Shown piece by piece: positions 43,409 to 53,063 of a stretch of 64,000 nucleotides of DNA. Each line of letters opens with the position of its first letter. The first letter of the stretch is position 1. This DNA comes from Paenibacillus sp. FSL K6-0276. Lineage in GTDB: Bacteria > Bacillota > Bacilli > Paenibacillales > Paenibacillaceae. A program made the position numbers and the translations under genes. The stretch is from assembly GCF_037977235.1 (NCBI RefSeq), contig NZ_CP150276.1, positions 558,001 to 622,000 on the forward strand, in the 5' to 3' direction. Under the pieces are notes generated by a model that worked only from the letters and a program-made list of their open reading frames with translations, searched no databases and was not told the DNA's origin.

Positions 43409-43954
43409 ATGAATACCTATATTGCGCTGCTGCGTGGCATTAACGTCGGCGGCAACAAAATCATTAAGATGCAGGATCTGAAGACGATGTTGCAGTCCCT
43501 TGGCTTTCACAATGTACGAACGTATATTCAGAGCGGAAATGTATTATTTGAGAGTGATGAGGAATCGGAGAGTCTGCTTACCGGAGTCATGGAACGCCAG
43601 ATTAAAGAGGTGTTTGGTTTTGAGGTCTCTGTTATAATTCGTACACGGGCTGAGATGGAGAAGGTAATCGCTAATAATCCCTTTCAGCTATCAGAACCAG
43701 AGGATTTCAAAAGATGGTATGTCTCTTTTCTGCCAGCTGAACCCTCGATTGAAGCGCTGGATAAGCTGCGTATTTATGAAGATGGACCGGATAAAATGCA
43801 TTTTGTCGGCAGAGAGATGTACATCTTATATGACGTCAGTGTGAGCCAATCGCCGCTTTTTAAGGTTCCTTTTGACAAAATACTGGGTATGACTGTTACA
43901 GCACGCAACTGGAATACGGTGAATAAGCTCGTTACTATGAGCAGGATGGAATAG
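43409..43954 (+). CDS. DUF1697 protein
   Basis: 181 residues from ATG 43409 (TGGAG upstream at nine bases). The start MNTYIALLRGINVGGNKIIKM, then FHNVRTYIQSGNVLFES and TARNWNTVNKL, define the DUF1697 family, common and uncharacterised. Last gene of the small cluster. Confidence 0.92.
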   Translation: MNTYIALLRGINVGGNKIIKMQDLKTMLQSLGFHNVRTYIQSGNVLFESDEESESLLTGVMERQIKEVFGFEVSVIIRTRAEMEKVIANNPFQLSEPEDFKRWYVSFLPAEPSIEALDKLRIYEDGPDKMHFVGREMYILYDVSVSQSPLFKVPFDKILGMTVTARNWNTVNKLVTMSRME

Positions 43955-43964
43955 CCTATTTTAA

Positions 43965-44059
43965 AATATAAGAAAGTATAAGTTTCACACTATACATTAT
44001 CCTTATATTTCTCGCAAAAACGCTTACCGTCCTTTGGGGACGCCGTATGCGTTTTTGCT
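43965..44059 (+). repeat. Dispersed ~100-bp hairpin repeat, copy 2
   Basis: AATATAAGAAAGTATAAG ... CATTATCCTTATATT forms one imperfect palindrome; AAAAACGC..GCGTTTTT around CGTCC/GGGACG forms a second hairpin. Nearly identical to copy 4 at 57908. Confidence 0.9.
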
Positions 44060-44082
44060 TGGATTAGGATTTGAACAGAAAG

Positions 44083-44109
44083 GCTCCACATTTGTGGGGC
44101 TTTTTTTTG
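44083..44109 (+). terminator. Terminator before the ykcB-like remnant
   Basis: GCTCCACA / TGTGGGGC stem with eight T. Confidence 0.85.
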
Positions 44110-44259
44110 CGTACCGGCAGCCTTATATATTCAGCAAACATTCAGCGTGCACTCAGTGAGAGTTAAGGTAGGGGTGAAATAATACACCTACGGAAAGATT
44201 GAGCCGGGGGCACAGAACTGCCGGAATATAGAACGATCAAAGGATTGGAGTGGATAGAG

Positions 44260-46292
44260 ATGAGTTGGGTCAAAAAAAATAAGCTCGGATCTTATACTAT
44301 GGCTCATTTTAATACTTGCTGCTTTTTTGTATGGTTATGGAGTTTGGAATGACCACTATGTGAATACATACTACACCACCGCAGTGGGGAGTATGCTGCA
44401 GAACTTTCATAATTTCTTCTTCGCTTCATTGGACTCCGCGGGTTCAGTAACGGTGGATAAACCACCGGTCACCTTTTGGATTCAGACGCTTAGCGCACTT
44501 ATCTTCGGGCTGCATGGCTGGAGTGTGATTTTGCCTCAAGCCCTTGGGGGCGTCGGTTCTGTGTAACTCCTATACTTGCTAGTAAAGCCTACCTTCGGCA
44601 GAGCGGCAGCACGTTTAGCGGCTCTAGTCATGGCGACTACTCCGGTAGCAGCGGCAGTCAGCCGGACGAACAATATTGATGCGCTGCTTGTATTCACCCT
44701 TCTACTCGCGGCATGGTTTCTATTTAAAGGGACGAAGAGCAACAAGATGGGCAGTCTTCTCACCGCATTTGCGATAATCGGTGTTGGGTTTAACGAGAAG
44801 ATGCTGCCGGCATATATGGTTCTACCGGCTTTTTATCTCTTTTATGTCTTGGCTTCCAAAGTGAACTGGAAGAGGAAGACGGGAGTATGGGCAGCCTCCA
44901 CAGCAATATTGCTTGTAGTCTCCTTATCCTGGGCAGTGATCGTGGATGCGATTCCCGCCAGCAAACGACCTTATATCGGCAGCAGTGGTACCAATTCAGT
45001 GCTGAATCTTGCTTTTGGGTATAATGGCGTTGCCCGATTGACGGGGGATCGCGGGGCAGGTGGTGGCGGAGGTGGAATGCCGGGAGCGAATGGTGAGATG
45101 CCCGCTATGAACGGTGAGATGCCGGCTATGAATGGCGAGATGCCTGCTATGAATGGGTCAGGCGGTAATAATGACACTGATGGTGGACGTGGAGCATTTT
45201 CGGGCCGGCAAGGCACAAATTCGACCTCGAATAGCCAGACTGGTGACAATGATGGAGGTTCAACAGGTCAACCTCCTGGTGGAACAGACAGTCAAAGTCA
45301 ATTTGGCGGCGACGACGGCGGGCGAGGAAATCGCGGTGGCATGAATGACAGCGGGGGCGGAATGTTCAATACAGGAACAGCAGGCCCACTGCGTCTGTTC
45401 CAATCAGAGCTGTCAGGGCAGGCTAGCTGGCTGCTACCTTTCGTATTGCTAGGCTGTATTGGATTGTTCGCCAATCTGCGGAGAAAGAACTTTACTCAAG
45501 CTCATAAGGAAGCTCTATTCTGGTTAGCGTGGCTTGTTCCCGTTATGGGGTTCTTCAGTATCGCGGGGTTCTTCCATCAATATTATCTGGTGATGATGGC
45601 TCCGCCGATTGCAGCGTTAGTCGGTGCAGGATGGTCTAAGCTGTGGACCCTATATCGCGAGCACTCTGGTTTGCTGTCTTGGCTATTGCCAGCCGCAACG
45701 CTGGTTACAGCAGGTTTCCAGTGGTACATCGTGCATCCTTATGACGATACGATTGGTAGTGGCTGGTCCATTGGGATTCTGGCTGCAGGTATAATTGTTT
45801 CGCTGGTGCTGGTGATTCTCAAAGGAAAACAGAAGCCATTTATTTACGCGACAAGCATTGCAGCAGTACTAGTATTGTTAATCGGGCCTCTCTATTGGGC
45901 AGCTACTCCAATTACTTATGGCCTGAACAGTCAAACCCCGGAGGCAGGGCCAAGTAGTAGTGAAGGTAAAGGGGGGATGGGCGGCAATACAAGCAATTTT
46001 GGGCGTAATAGCGCCACAAGTGCGAATGAGAGTCTGTTGTCCTATTTGGAGGAGAACAATACTGGGGAGCCTTATCTGTTTGCTACATTGGATTATGGCA
46101 CAGCAGCTCCTTATATCGTTGATAAAGGTGAAATACTTCCTGATCAATAGCGGTGGTATGGGTGGCGGACGTGGGGGTAGCTCCGAGTTGACGACTTGGA
46201 TCACGGAGAATGGTACAGAGGTTCCATCAAGCGATTGGGCAGGAAGCGACGCTGGGAACAACGGAACGTTATACAAAGTTACAATAAACTAG
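44260..46292 (+). pseudogene. GT39-type glycosyltransferase (YkcB-like), broken
   Basis: A membrane glycosyltransferase of the PMT/ArnT type. ATG 44260 opens MSWVKKNKLG, then one extra base near 44290 shifts the frame; GVWNDHYVNTYYTTAVGSM and VDKPPVTFWIQTLSA (donor-site region) follow. A TAA at 44564-44566 interrupts the same frame between LGGVGSV and LLYLLVKPTF. The main part runs to about 46125, with a Gly/Asn/Met-rich insert carrying three 21-nt repeats (GEMPAMN), and a further frameshift leads to KYFLINSGGMGGGRGG and the end at 46292. Three lesions make the gene non-functional as read. The family moves sugars from polyprenyl phosphate to cell-surface targets. Confidence 0.88.
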
Positions 46293-46370
46293 GCGAGTGT
46301 TAATCATGTGAGGCGTGCTGTCAGACTTATTCGGTATGCTTCATTATTCAAATTTAAGGAGGAGCTGCTC

Positions 46371-47022
46371 ATGAGCACCAACGTGCGCTATTCCATTATC
46401 ATACCGATGTTTAACGAAGAGGCAGTTATTCAGGAGACATATAGACGAATCAAAAAAGTAATGGGGTTAACCAATGAAGTGTATGAACTGATCTTCGTAA
46501 ATGACGGCAGCACAGACAATTGCGCCCAGATGATTGAGGAATATAGCTACTGGGATGAGAGTGTGAAGCTGATCGATTTGTCTCGTAACTTTGGACATCA
46601 GATCGCTATTACTGCCGGAATGGATTACGCCCTAGGGAATGCAGTTGTCATTATTGATGCCGATTGCAAGATCCGCCAGAACTGATTCTGGACATGATTG
46701 CGGAATGGAAGCAGGGGTATGAAGTTGTATATGCCAAACGGGTAAAGCGAAACGGCGAATCCCTGTTCAAAAAGTGGACGGCCAGCCTCTTTTATAGAGT
46801 CCTGCGTTATTCAACCGATATTTCTATTCCTGTGGACACGGGGGATTTTCGTCTCATAGATCGTAAGGTTTGCGAAGAACTCAAACGCCTGCCAGAGAAA
46901 AATCGGTTCGTACGTGGGCTAGTCAGCTGGGTCGGTTTTCGACAAAAAACCATTGAATATGAACGCGATGAACGACTGGCTGGAGAAACAAAATATCCGC
47001 TGAAACGCATGATCAAGCTCTC
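46371..47022 (+). pseudogene. GT2 glycosyltransferase (YkcC/GtrB-like), frameshifted and 3'-deleted
   Basis: ATG 46371 after AAGGAGGAG. The N-terminus YSIIIPMFNEEAVIQETYRRI and FVNDGSTDNC is a polyprenyl-phosphate sugar transferase. At 46663-46666 the sequence reads GATTGCAAGATCC where GATTTGCAAGATCC would give the conserved DADLQDPPEL; one T is missing. The gene continues in the other frame up to [13 protein letters not shown] and then, without the two C-terminal membrane helices, runs straight into galU sequence. In Bacillus the ykcB-ykcC order is the same. Confidence 0.88.
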
Positions 47023-47793
47023 CGGCATTGAGAGCATCATCATCGTGACGGGCCGTAACAAGAAGTCGATTGAAGATCATTTTGATAAATCAGTGGAACT
47101 GGAACAGACGCTTTTGGAAAAAGGCAAAAAGGAGCTGCTTCGTGAAGTCCAAGCGATTAGTGAACTGGCCAGCATTCATTACATTAGGCAAAAAGAGCCG
47201 CTTGGACTAGGTCACGCCATCCTTTGTGCGGAACAGTTCATTGGGGATGAGCCCTTCGCTGTTCTGCTCGGTGACGATATCATGGTCTCTGAGGACCTGG
47301 CGCTACTGCAAATGATGCGATTGTATGAACAAGAGGAGAAGACCATCGTCGGTGTTCAGCAGGTACCACGGCAGGAGGTTCATAAATACGGAATTATTTC
47401 ATCTAGCGGTTCTCTACAAGGCGTCCATGAGGTAAAAGGCTTGGTGGAGAAGCCCTCTCCGGAAACGGCGCCTTCAGAGAATGCTATTATGGGTCGTTAC
47501 ATTTTGGAATCTTCGATATTTCGGTGCTGGCTAAGCTCGAGCGTGGAGCAGGCGGAGAATATCAACTGACAGATGCATTGCATGAGGTATGCCGGAATGA
47601 AGGTCTGCTGGCGCTGGATTTGATCGGGCAACGTTATGATATTGGTGATAAATTCGGCTATATTCAGGCTACGCTGGAGGTCGGATTGATGCGTGAGGAG
47701 TTGCGTCCATTACTAGTTCCGTATTTGCAGAAGCTGGCTGCTAGTCTGAGGGAAAGTGAAAAAGTGGGGGCGTTACCTTGGGGTACGCGCTAG
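47023..47793 (+). pseudogene. UTP-glucose-1-phosphate uridylyltransferase (GalU/GtaB) remnant fused to ykcC
   Basis: From about 47023 the frame of the glycosyltransferase reads [30 protein letters not shown]-type motif ([18 protein letters not shown]) and [11 protein letters not shown], all GalU hallmarks. The first ~75 residues, with the nucleotide-binding GxGTR motif, are gone. Near 47515 a one-base shift breaks the frame; the rest ([17 protein letters not shown].., YDIGDKFGYIQATLEVGL) ends at 47793. So the enzyme is inactive here. Confidence 0.88.
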
Positions 47794-47805
47794 GGATTGA
47801 AGGAG

Positions 47806-47872
47806 ACTGTTCCAAACGACCATAACATCGTCATGCGGCGGTTAGATTAGGTTGGTTTGGAGCAGTTTTTTT
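47806..47872 (+). terminator. Terminator after the galU remnant
   Basis: CTGTTCCAAACGACC pairs with GGTTGGTTTGGAGCAG, followed by seven T. Confidence 0.8.
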
Positions 47873-47900
47873 GCGTTTGGGACAAAGAGAGTGAGTAGAT

Positions 47901-48084
47901 AAGTGTACTTTATACAATTAAAAATCGCATCAGACCGCTACGAATCGACTTAGTTGTACTTGATACACTTATTTCATCATAATCCAACGGGAATATTCTT
48001 TTCGGCTGTTTTTAGTTGCACAAACTACACTTAAAAGAGTCATAGGGGTGCTAATGTATGAAATAGCTGCATTAAGTACAATTA
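47901..48084. repeat. Four copies of a 20-bp motif in alternating orientation
   Basis: TAGTTGTACTTGATACACTT at 47951-47970 (+), a variant TAGTTGCAC..TACACTT at 48013-48032 (+), TAATTGTATAAAGTACACTT at 47901-47920 (-) and a shorter TAATTGTACTTAAT at 48071-48084 (-). The stretch 47873-48092 holds no gene. Confidence 0.6.
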
Positions 48085-48092
48085 TATCCTTT

Positions 48093-48138
48093 GTTATAAA
48101 AAATCCGGAGAACAGATTCCTAAGAATCGTTTCCGGAT
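48093..48138 (-). terminator. Terminator of the flavoprotein gene (minus strand)
   Basis: ATCCGGAgAAC-GATTC and GAATC-gtTTtCCGGAT arms; on the minus strand the stem is followed by TTTTTTATAAC. Confidence 0.75.
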
Positions 48139-48177
48139 CTATGGACGACAACGTCGTTTCTTCTTGTCAGTAAATGA

Positions 48178-48744
48178 TTAAGCCTTTAGCACATCATGAT
48201 CTACGTAACGTGCACCATTTAACTCGCTAATCACATTAATCGCTACCTTCGCACCATCGCCTGCCGTAATAATGGCATGTACACTTACTCCGGCAACAGT
48301 ACCTGCAGCCCAAATGCCTTCAACATTTGTTTTGCCTTCTGGAGTAACAGCGACTACTGTTTTGATTCTTGGCTCTGTGCCATCTTTAGTCTCCACGCCA
48401 GCTTTAGCGGCTAGATCCGTAAGGGCACCTGTTGCAAGAATGACGTGTTTCGCTTCATAAATGATTCCGTCTTCGGTTTCAATGACAAATCCGTTGCCGC
48501 TGGAGGTGAGGCTGATCGCCTGTTCCGCTACCAGCTCAGCGCCAAACTTGACGGCTTGCTTATGTCCAGTTTCAACGAGATCAGGGCCGCCTACTTTGGA
48601 AATTCCATAAAAATTTTCGAACCATCCTCTGCGGGTCATGCCCTTATCATTGTCGATCAGCAGCGTTTTTTTGCCCGCCTTGGCGGCGAATAGGGCTGCG
48701 CTTGCACCGGCAGGACCGGCTCCAATTACGGCGATTTCGTACAT
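48178..48744 (-). CDS. Small FAD-dependent oxidoreductase, thioredoxin-reductase-like
   Basis: 188 residues with an N-terminal FAD motif VIGAGPAGASAALFAAKAG, ILATGALTD and the C-terminal GIWAAGTVAGVSVHAIITAGDGAKVAINVI. It is about 120 residues shorter than thioredoxin reductase: the NAD(P)H-binding insert and the CxxC pair are missing. Such short forms are common in Firmicutes and unassigned. AGGAGGTCAAAAAA precedes ATG 48744. The 67-bp repeat array lies just upstream. Confidence 0.82.
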   Translation of the reverse strand: MYEIAVIGAGPAGASAALFAAKAGKKTLLIDNDKGMTRRGWFENFYGISKVGGPDLVETGHKQAVKFGAELVAEQAISLTSSGNGFVIETEDGIIYEAKHVILATGALTDLAAKAGVETKDGTEPRIKTVVAVTPEGKTNVEGIWAAGTVAGVSVHAIITAGDGAKVAINVISELNGARYVDHDVLKA

Positions 48745-48760
48745 TTTTTTGACCTCCTAA

Positions 48761-49027
48761 AAGTTTTGCGAAGCGATGCTCCTCAGAATGGACTACATAG
48801 CAAACTTGCATCGAAAGCATAGACTTAAGTTTTGCGGAGCGATGCTCCTCGGAATGGACTACATAGCAAAACTTGCATCGAAAGCATAGACTTAAGTTTT
48901 GCGAAGCGATGCTCCTCAGAATGGACTACATAGCAAAACTTGCATCGAAAGCATAGACTTAAGTTTTGCGGAGCGATGCTCCTCAGAATGGACTACACAG
49001 CAAAACTTGCATCGTAGACATACGCTT
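48761..49027. repeat. Four tandem copies of a 66-67 bp unit
   Basis: Units begin at 48761, 48827, 48894 and 48961, each starting AAGTTTTGCGRAGCGATGC. Within a unit AAGTTTTGC pairs with GCAAAACTT, and GCGATGC with GCATCG, so each can fold. Copies differ at only a few positions. The array fills nearly the whole gap between two minus-strand genes and starts 17 bases upstream of a start codon. Confidence 0.95.
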
Positions 49028-49053
49028 AAGTCTACCAACTATTATAACGTTTG

Positions 49054-50637
49054 TTACTCTCTCTTGGCTAATCCTTCCTCACAAGGAAGGGTAACCTCGA
49101 AAGTTGTTTCCTCACCGAGGGTGCTGCTTACACTAATCTTGCCGTGATGTGCCTCCACGATAGATTTTATAATGGAAAGGCCCAGTCCAGATCCACCGTA
49201 TTTACGTGTGCGAGAGGAATCGCTGCGGTAGAACCGATCGAATATATGTGGGATATGCTCTGCGGAAATCCCGCAGCCGTTGTCCTGCACAGTTAGAACA
49301 GCTTCGTCTCCTCTAGCATGTAAAGAGAGATAAATGGTGCCAGACTCTGCATCCGTATGCTGAACTGCATTGTGGAAAAGATTCAGAATCACCTGCTTGA
49401 TGTTATTGGGTTCATATTTACCACGGATGCCATAAGAGATATCAAAAGTAACCTTGCGGTGATCTGCCAACAAGAGTAGATGAGGCTTCATTTCGGAAAT
49501 GACCTCTCCGAGAAGCAGATCCGTCATCCGCAGTTGGGGGGCACCGTCCATCCGAGCGAGCAGAAGCAAATCCTCCACCAGCTTGTTGATCCGTTTCGAT
49601 TCGCCATGCATGCTTCGCAATGAATTGTATAACTGTTCTTTGTTGTCGGCGGCGCCCCGCAGTAAGACCTCCAGAAAACCGTGGATCGAGGTAAGCGGAG
49701 TTCTCAGCTCGTGTGAAGCATCGGCAGCGAAGCGACGCATCTGTTCCATGGCTTCCCGTTCATTATGAAAGGATATTTCGAGACGTTCGAGCATACCATT
49801 GAATGAATGAGCCAGCTTGTCGATCTCGGCCTGCCCTTGGTTAATTGGAAACCGGATATTCAGATTACCGGCATCAATGATCTCAGCAGACTCTCCCATA
49901 TTTGAAAGAGGGACCAGCGTCTTTCGAAGGGCAGGCAAGTATAGGAGGAAGCCAGCCAATAAAGCAATAACTGACAAACCTGCGTAGATCATCAACTGCT
50001 GCATGATTACATCCGTAAGCGGCCCTGTATTCACACTCATTTGCAGCAGCAATCTAGTATTTCCAGGTCTATAGAGGTTCACGAATATGGCTAGATGTTC
50101 AGTGCCGTCTTCTGCTTGTATGAGCTTGTAATTTCCTGTTGCTCTATCCGTGGTATGAATGAGCAGGTTGTTGTATTGTTCATTCGTCAATCTAGGCGCG
50201 GCTGAATCAGATAAAGTCAATTGTTGTAAGTCCCTGAAGGTGCCATCCGAGCTATAAATGGCGATGGTCGTATGGGCATCCAGCAAGAGCGGGCGCCTAT
50301 TCTCGTCGGTTCGCAAGCCATCGGGCATTTTATTTACGCCGTTTCTTTCCCCCGGTAGATTGCCACTATGCTCGGTGTTTCCCTCATTCGGAGTTGTAGT
50401 GTCCTCGTCATAGGAATTGAAAAAGTTGAAAAACATCTCACGGGGAACAGAACGTATTTGCGCTTCCATAGACTCCGCTCTATTGCTATATATGAAATCC
50501 CGCATGAGTATATATTGTAATACTCCGATTAGCAGTAGCAATCCTGATAGAATGAACAGCGAAATGGCTAGAAGCTGCTTGCGCAGAGAACGTGGTGCAG
50601 GCAGCTTACGAAACCATTTAGAGATGCGCGTACTCAT
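49054..50637 (-). CDS. Sensor histidine kinase
   Basis: 527 residues: membrane segment at ~20-45, a ~160-residue external sensor with a Pro/Gly/Asn-rich middle, second membrane segment ~200-220, HAMP, dimerisation domain with H309 in ASHELRTPLTSIHG, and an ATPase domain with N-box NLFHNAVQHT, DNGCGIS and GGSGLGLSI. All boxes are intact. Its start overlaps the regulator stop by four bases. The signal is unknown; in this lineage similar systems sit next to ykcB/ykcC genes. Confidence 0.93.
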   Translation of the reverse strand: MSTRISKWFRKLPAPRSLRKQLLAISLFILSGLLLLIGVLQYILMRDFIYSNRAESMEAQIRSVPREMFFNFFNSYDEDTTTPNEGNTEHSGNLPGERNGVNKMPDGLRTDENRRPLLLDAHTTIAIYSSDGTFRDLQQLTLSDSAAPRLTNEQYNNLLIHTTDRATGNYKLIQAEDGTEHLAIFVNLYRPGNTRLLLQMSVNTGPLTDVIMQQLMIYAGLSVIALLAGFLLYLPALRKTLVPLSNMGESAEIIDAGNLNIRFPINQGQAEIDKLAHSFNGMLERLEISFHNEREAMEQMRRFAADASHELRTPLTSIHGFLEVLLRGAADNKEQLYNSLRSMHGESKRINKLVEDLLLLARMDGAPQLRMTDLLLGEVISEMKPHLLLLADHRKVTFDISYGIRGKYEPNNIKQVILNLFHNAVQHTDAESGTIYLSLHARGDEAVLTVQDNGCGISAEHIPHIFDRFYRSDSSRTRKYGGSGLGLSIIKSIVEAHHGKISVSSTLGEETTFEVTLPCEEGLAKRE

Positions 50638-51320
50638 AGATCCACCCGGTAGCCTGCTCCCCGCAGGGTACGGATAATACGGTGCTCCTTATCCCCGAGC
50701 TTTTCGCGAAGCGAACGGATATAGACTTCAACGATATTTTCCTCACCGCCAAAATCATAGCCCCACACCTTATCAAGAATCATGGGCTTACTTAGTACGA
50801 GACCGTGATTAATAACGAGATACTGCAGTAACTCGTATTCCGTGGGGGAGAGTTCAAGTACTTCTTCCTTGAAGCGAATTTCTTTTCGACGGCTGTCAAT
50901 TCGGAACGGACCGCAGCGGACCTCGCCTAGCAGACCCGGAAACTGATTGCGTAGTCGTGCTTGAATCCTGGCAAGCAATTCATCGAAGCTGAAGGGCTTG
51001 ACCATATAATCGTCAGCACCAATCGTGAGTCCCTTGACTCGATCGTCCACTTCATCCTTTGCAGTAAGCATAATAACAGCTATTTCTGTCTCTTCGGAAC
51101 GTAGGTAATGACATAACTCGAATCCATCCATGCCGGGCATCATGACATCAAGGATGGCTACATGTGGTTTAAACTCAGCAGCGACTGAGATGGCTGTGAT
51201 TCCGTCGGGTGCGGTTCTGACTTCGAATCCTTCGTTAAGTAGACCCAGTTCTAAAAATTGTAGTATATGAGGCTCATCATCTACGAGCAGTAGTCGAACG
51301 CCTTGAGTTGCTTTCATCAT
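50634..51320 (-). CDS. Response regulator, OmpR family
   Basis: 228 residues from ATG 51320 (GGAGG upstream; ATG 51317 is equally possible). Receiver domain with phospho-acceptor D58 in VAILDVMMPGMDG, the Thr of VIMLTAKDE and Lys in YMVKPFSFDE, then a winged-helix domain ending IIRTLRGAGYRVDL. It forms a two-component system with the kinase encoded next. Confidence 0.95.
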   Translation of the reverse strand: MMKATQGVRLLLVDDEPHILQFLELGLLNEGFEVRTAPDGITAISVAAEFKPHVAILDVMMPGMDGFELCHYLRSEETEIAVIMLTAKDEVDDRVKGLTIGADDYMVKPFSFDELLARIQARLRNQFPGLLGEVRCGPFRIDSRRKEIRFKEEVLELSPTEYELLQYLVINHGLVLSKPMILDKVWGYDFGGEENIVEVYIRSLREKLGDKEHRIIRTLRGAGYRVDL

Positions 51321-51527
51321 AGGTACCTCCAAATCAGTGATAGATAGCTACATCATGACATATCCGGTTGAACGTTTGCTGAAGATCGGTCCCTTTGCTT
51401 TACGATTAAATGAGCAATCTTCTTTCATGATGATTCAAAGGAGTTAATTTAGTTATAAGTAATATTAATGTGTTTAATAACAAACAAGGTTAAAAAATTC
51501 GGATTTTCGAAAATGTGATAAAGGGTT

Positions 51528-51556
51528 TTGACGATGGATATAGAACACTTTACAAT
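51528..51556 (+). promoter_or_regulatory. glg operon promoter
   Basis: TTGACG (51528-51533) and TACAAT (51551-51556), spacer 17. An AATAAGGA..TCCTTATT hairpin begins at the expected transcript start. Confidence 0.7.
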
Positions 51557-51777
51557 AAGGATAATCTCCTTATTTTGGAGAAAGTTACCCATTTTAGGTT
51601 AGATCATCCTGTCGTGTTAAATTTCCTTCCTCGTTTTTTCAACTTTGTCCATCTTCCTATCAAGGCTCATTTCTTTCAAGTGTATTTCTTGTTAATTCAC
51701 TTCTTTCTGGAACTTCTGTTCATTCAACCTGTGCTTGCTGAACTTCATATTACCCATAAGTCAAGGGAGGCTTTTCC
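51557..51777 (+). other. Long pyrimidine-rich leader of glgC
   Basis: About 210 bases between the promoter and glgC, rich in T and C on the sense strand, with repeated CATTTCTTT/CACTTCTTT-like blocks. The 5' end can fold (AATAAGGA/TCCTTATT). I see no known riboswitch. Confidence 0.45.
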
Positions 51778-52941
51778 ATGAAGAAAAAGGAAATGGTAGC
51801 CATGCTATTGGCTGGAGGCCAAGGCAAAAGATTGAAAGGTTTAACCAAATCGCTTGCCAAGCCCGCTGTTTATTTTGGAGGGACCTATCGGATCATCGAC
51901 TTCCCTTTAAGTAACTGCTCCAATTCAGGTATTGATACAGTTGGTGTGCTGACTCAATATGAGCCGCTCATACTGCATTCTTACATCGGAGTAGGCAGCG
52001 ATTGGGATTTGAACCGTAAGAACGGTGGGGTATTCGTATTGCCACCGCATGAACGCGAGAATGGAAGCAGCTGGTATCGAGGAACGGCCGATGCGATTTA
52101 TCGGAATCTTAAGTTTGTGGATCAATTCGATCCAGAGCATGTTCTTATTCTGTCCGGTGATCACATTTATAAAATGGATTATCACGCTATGCTTCAATAC
52201 CACAAGGAAAGAAACGCCGATTGCACGATTTCTGTAATTGACGTTCCGCTGGAGGAAGCCAGCCGATTTGGAATTTTGAATACGGAGGACGACCTGAAAA
52301 TTTACGAATTTGAGGAGAAGCCGTCTCAACCAAAAAGTACGCTAGCTTCTATGGGTGTGTATATCTTCAAATGGGAGATTCTCCGCAAGCATCTACTGGA
52401 GGACGGAGAAAATATAGGTTCTTCCCACGATTTCGGCAAGGATATCATTCCTTTAATGCTGGAAGACGGAAACTCCTTATTTGCGTACCCTTTTGAAGGG
52501 TACTGGAGAGACGTAGGTACTGTAACCAGCTTATGGGAAGCGAATATGGATTTGCTGAGCGACAACCCGCCACTCAATCTAAACGATCCCAGCTGGCGCA
52601 TTTTTACACGTAATCCGAATCAACCTGCCCAATATGTTGCCCCTGGTGCGAAAGTGTCAGGCTGCATTATTAATGAAGGCTGCATTGTGCACGGAGAAGT
52701 GAATCACTCTGTTCTCTTTTATGGCGTAGAAGTGGGTGAAGGCAGTGTAATTACGGATTCCGTGATTATGCCTAAGGTTAAGATCGGCAAGAACGTACGC
52801 ATTCATAAAGCGATTATTAGTGAGAATACGATAATCGACGATTATATGGAAATAGGCATCGAACGGGAGAATGAGAATGAAATTCTGCTGATCGACAATA
52901 AAAGCAAGAAGCGAAAATCAGTTGTAGCCAAAACCATATAA
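51778..52941 (+). CDS. glgC: Glucose-1-phosphate adenylyltransferase, catalytic subunit
   Basis: 387 residues with the nucleotide-binding motif [46 protein letters not shown] and FEEKP, then a left-handed beta-helix C-terminus. It makes ADP-glucose for glycogen. AAGGGAGGCTTTTCC precedes ATG 51778. All key residues appear present. Confidence 0.95.
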   Translation: MKKKEMVAMLLAGGQGKRLKGLTKSLAKPAVYFGGTYRIIDFPLSNCSNSGIDTVGVLTQYEPLILHSYIGVGSDWDLNRKNGGVFVLPPHERENGSSWYRGTADAIYRNLKFVDQFDPEHVLILSGDHIYKMDYHAMLQYHKERNADCTISVIDVPLEEASRFGILNTEDDLKIYEFEEKPSQPKSTLASMGVYIFKWEILRKHLLEDGENIGSSHDFGKDIIPLMLEDGNSLFAYPFEGYWRDVGTVTSLWEANMDLLSDNPPLNLNDPSWRIFTRNPNQPAQYVAPGAKVSGCIINEGCIVHGEVNHSVLFYGVEVGEGSVITDSVIMPKVKIGKNVRIHKAIISENTIIDDYMEIGIERENENEILLIDNKSKKRKSVVAKTI

Positions 52942-52947
52942 TCAAGC

Positions 52948-53045
52948 TAAAACGCCTTCGGCGTCCTTCAAGGGACGGTAAGCGTTTATGCGAGATTTAT
53001 AAGGATAAAGTATATCGTGAAACTTATACTTTCTTATAAATTATA
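52948..53045 (-). repeat. Dispersed ~100-bp hairpin repeat, copy 3 (inverted)
   Basis: Read on the minus strand it starts TATAAGAAAGTATAAGTTTC and ends with the AAACGC..GCGTTTT-type hairpin. It sits between glgC and glgD. Confidence 0.9.
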
Positions 53046-53063
53046 AGAGGACGGTGGATTCCG

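Noticed and set aside
48761-49027. CRISPR array
   Set aside because: The units are contiguous direct repeats without unique spacers, and no cas gene is present.
48899-49147. 82-codon frame
   Set aside because: Lies in the tandem repeat and antisense to the kinase gene.
51515-51781. 88-codon frame before glgC
   Set aside because: Starts upstream of the promoter boxes, has no ribosome site and its hydrophobic look comes from the T/C-rich leader.
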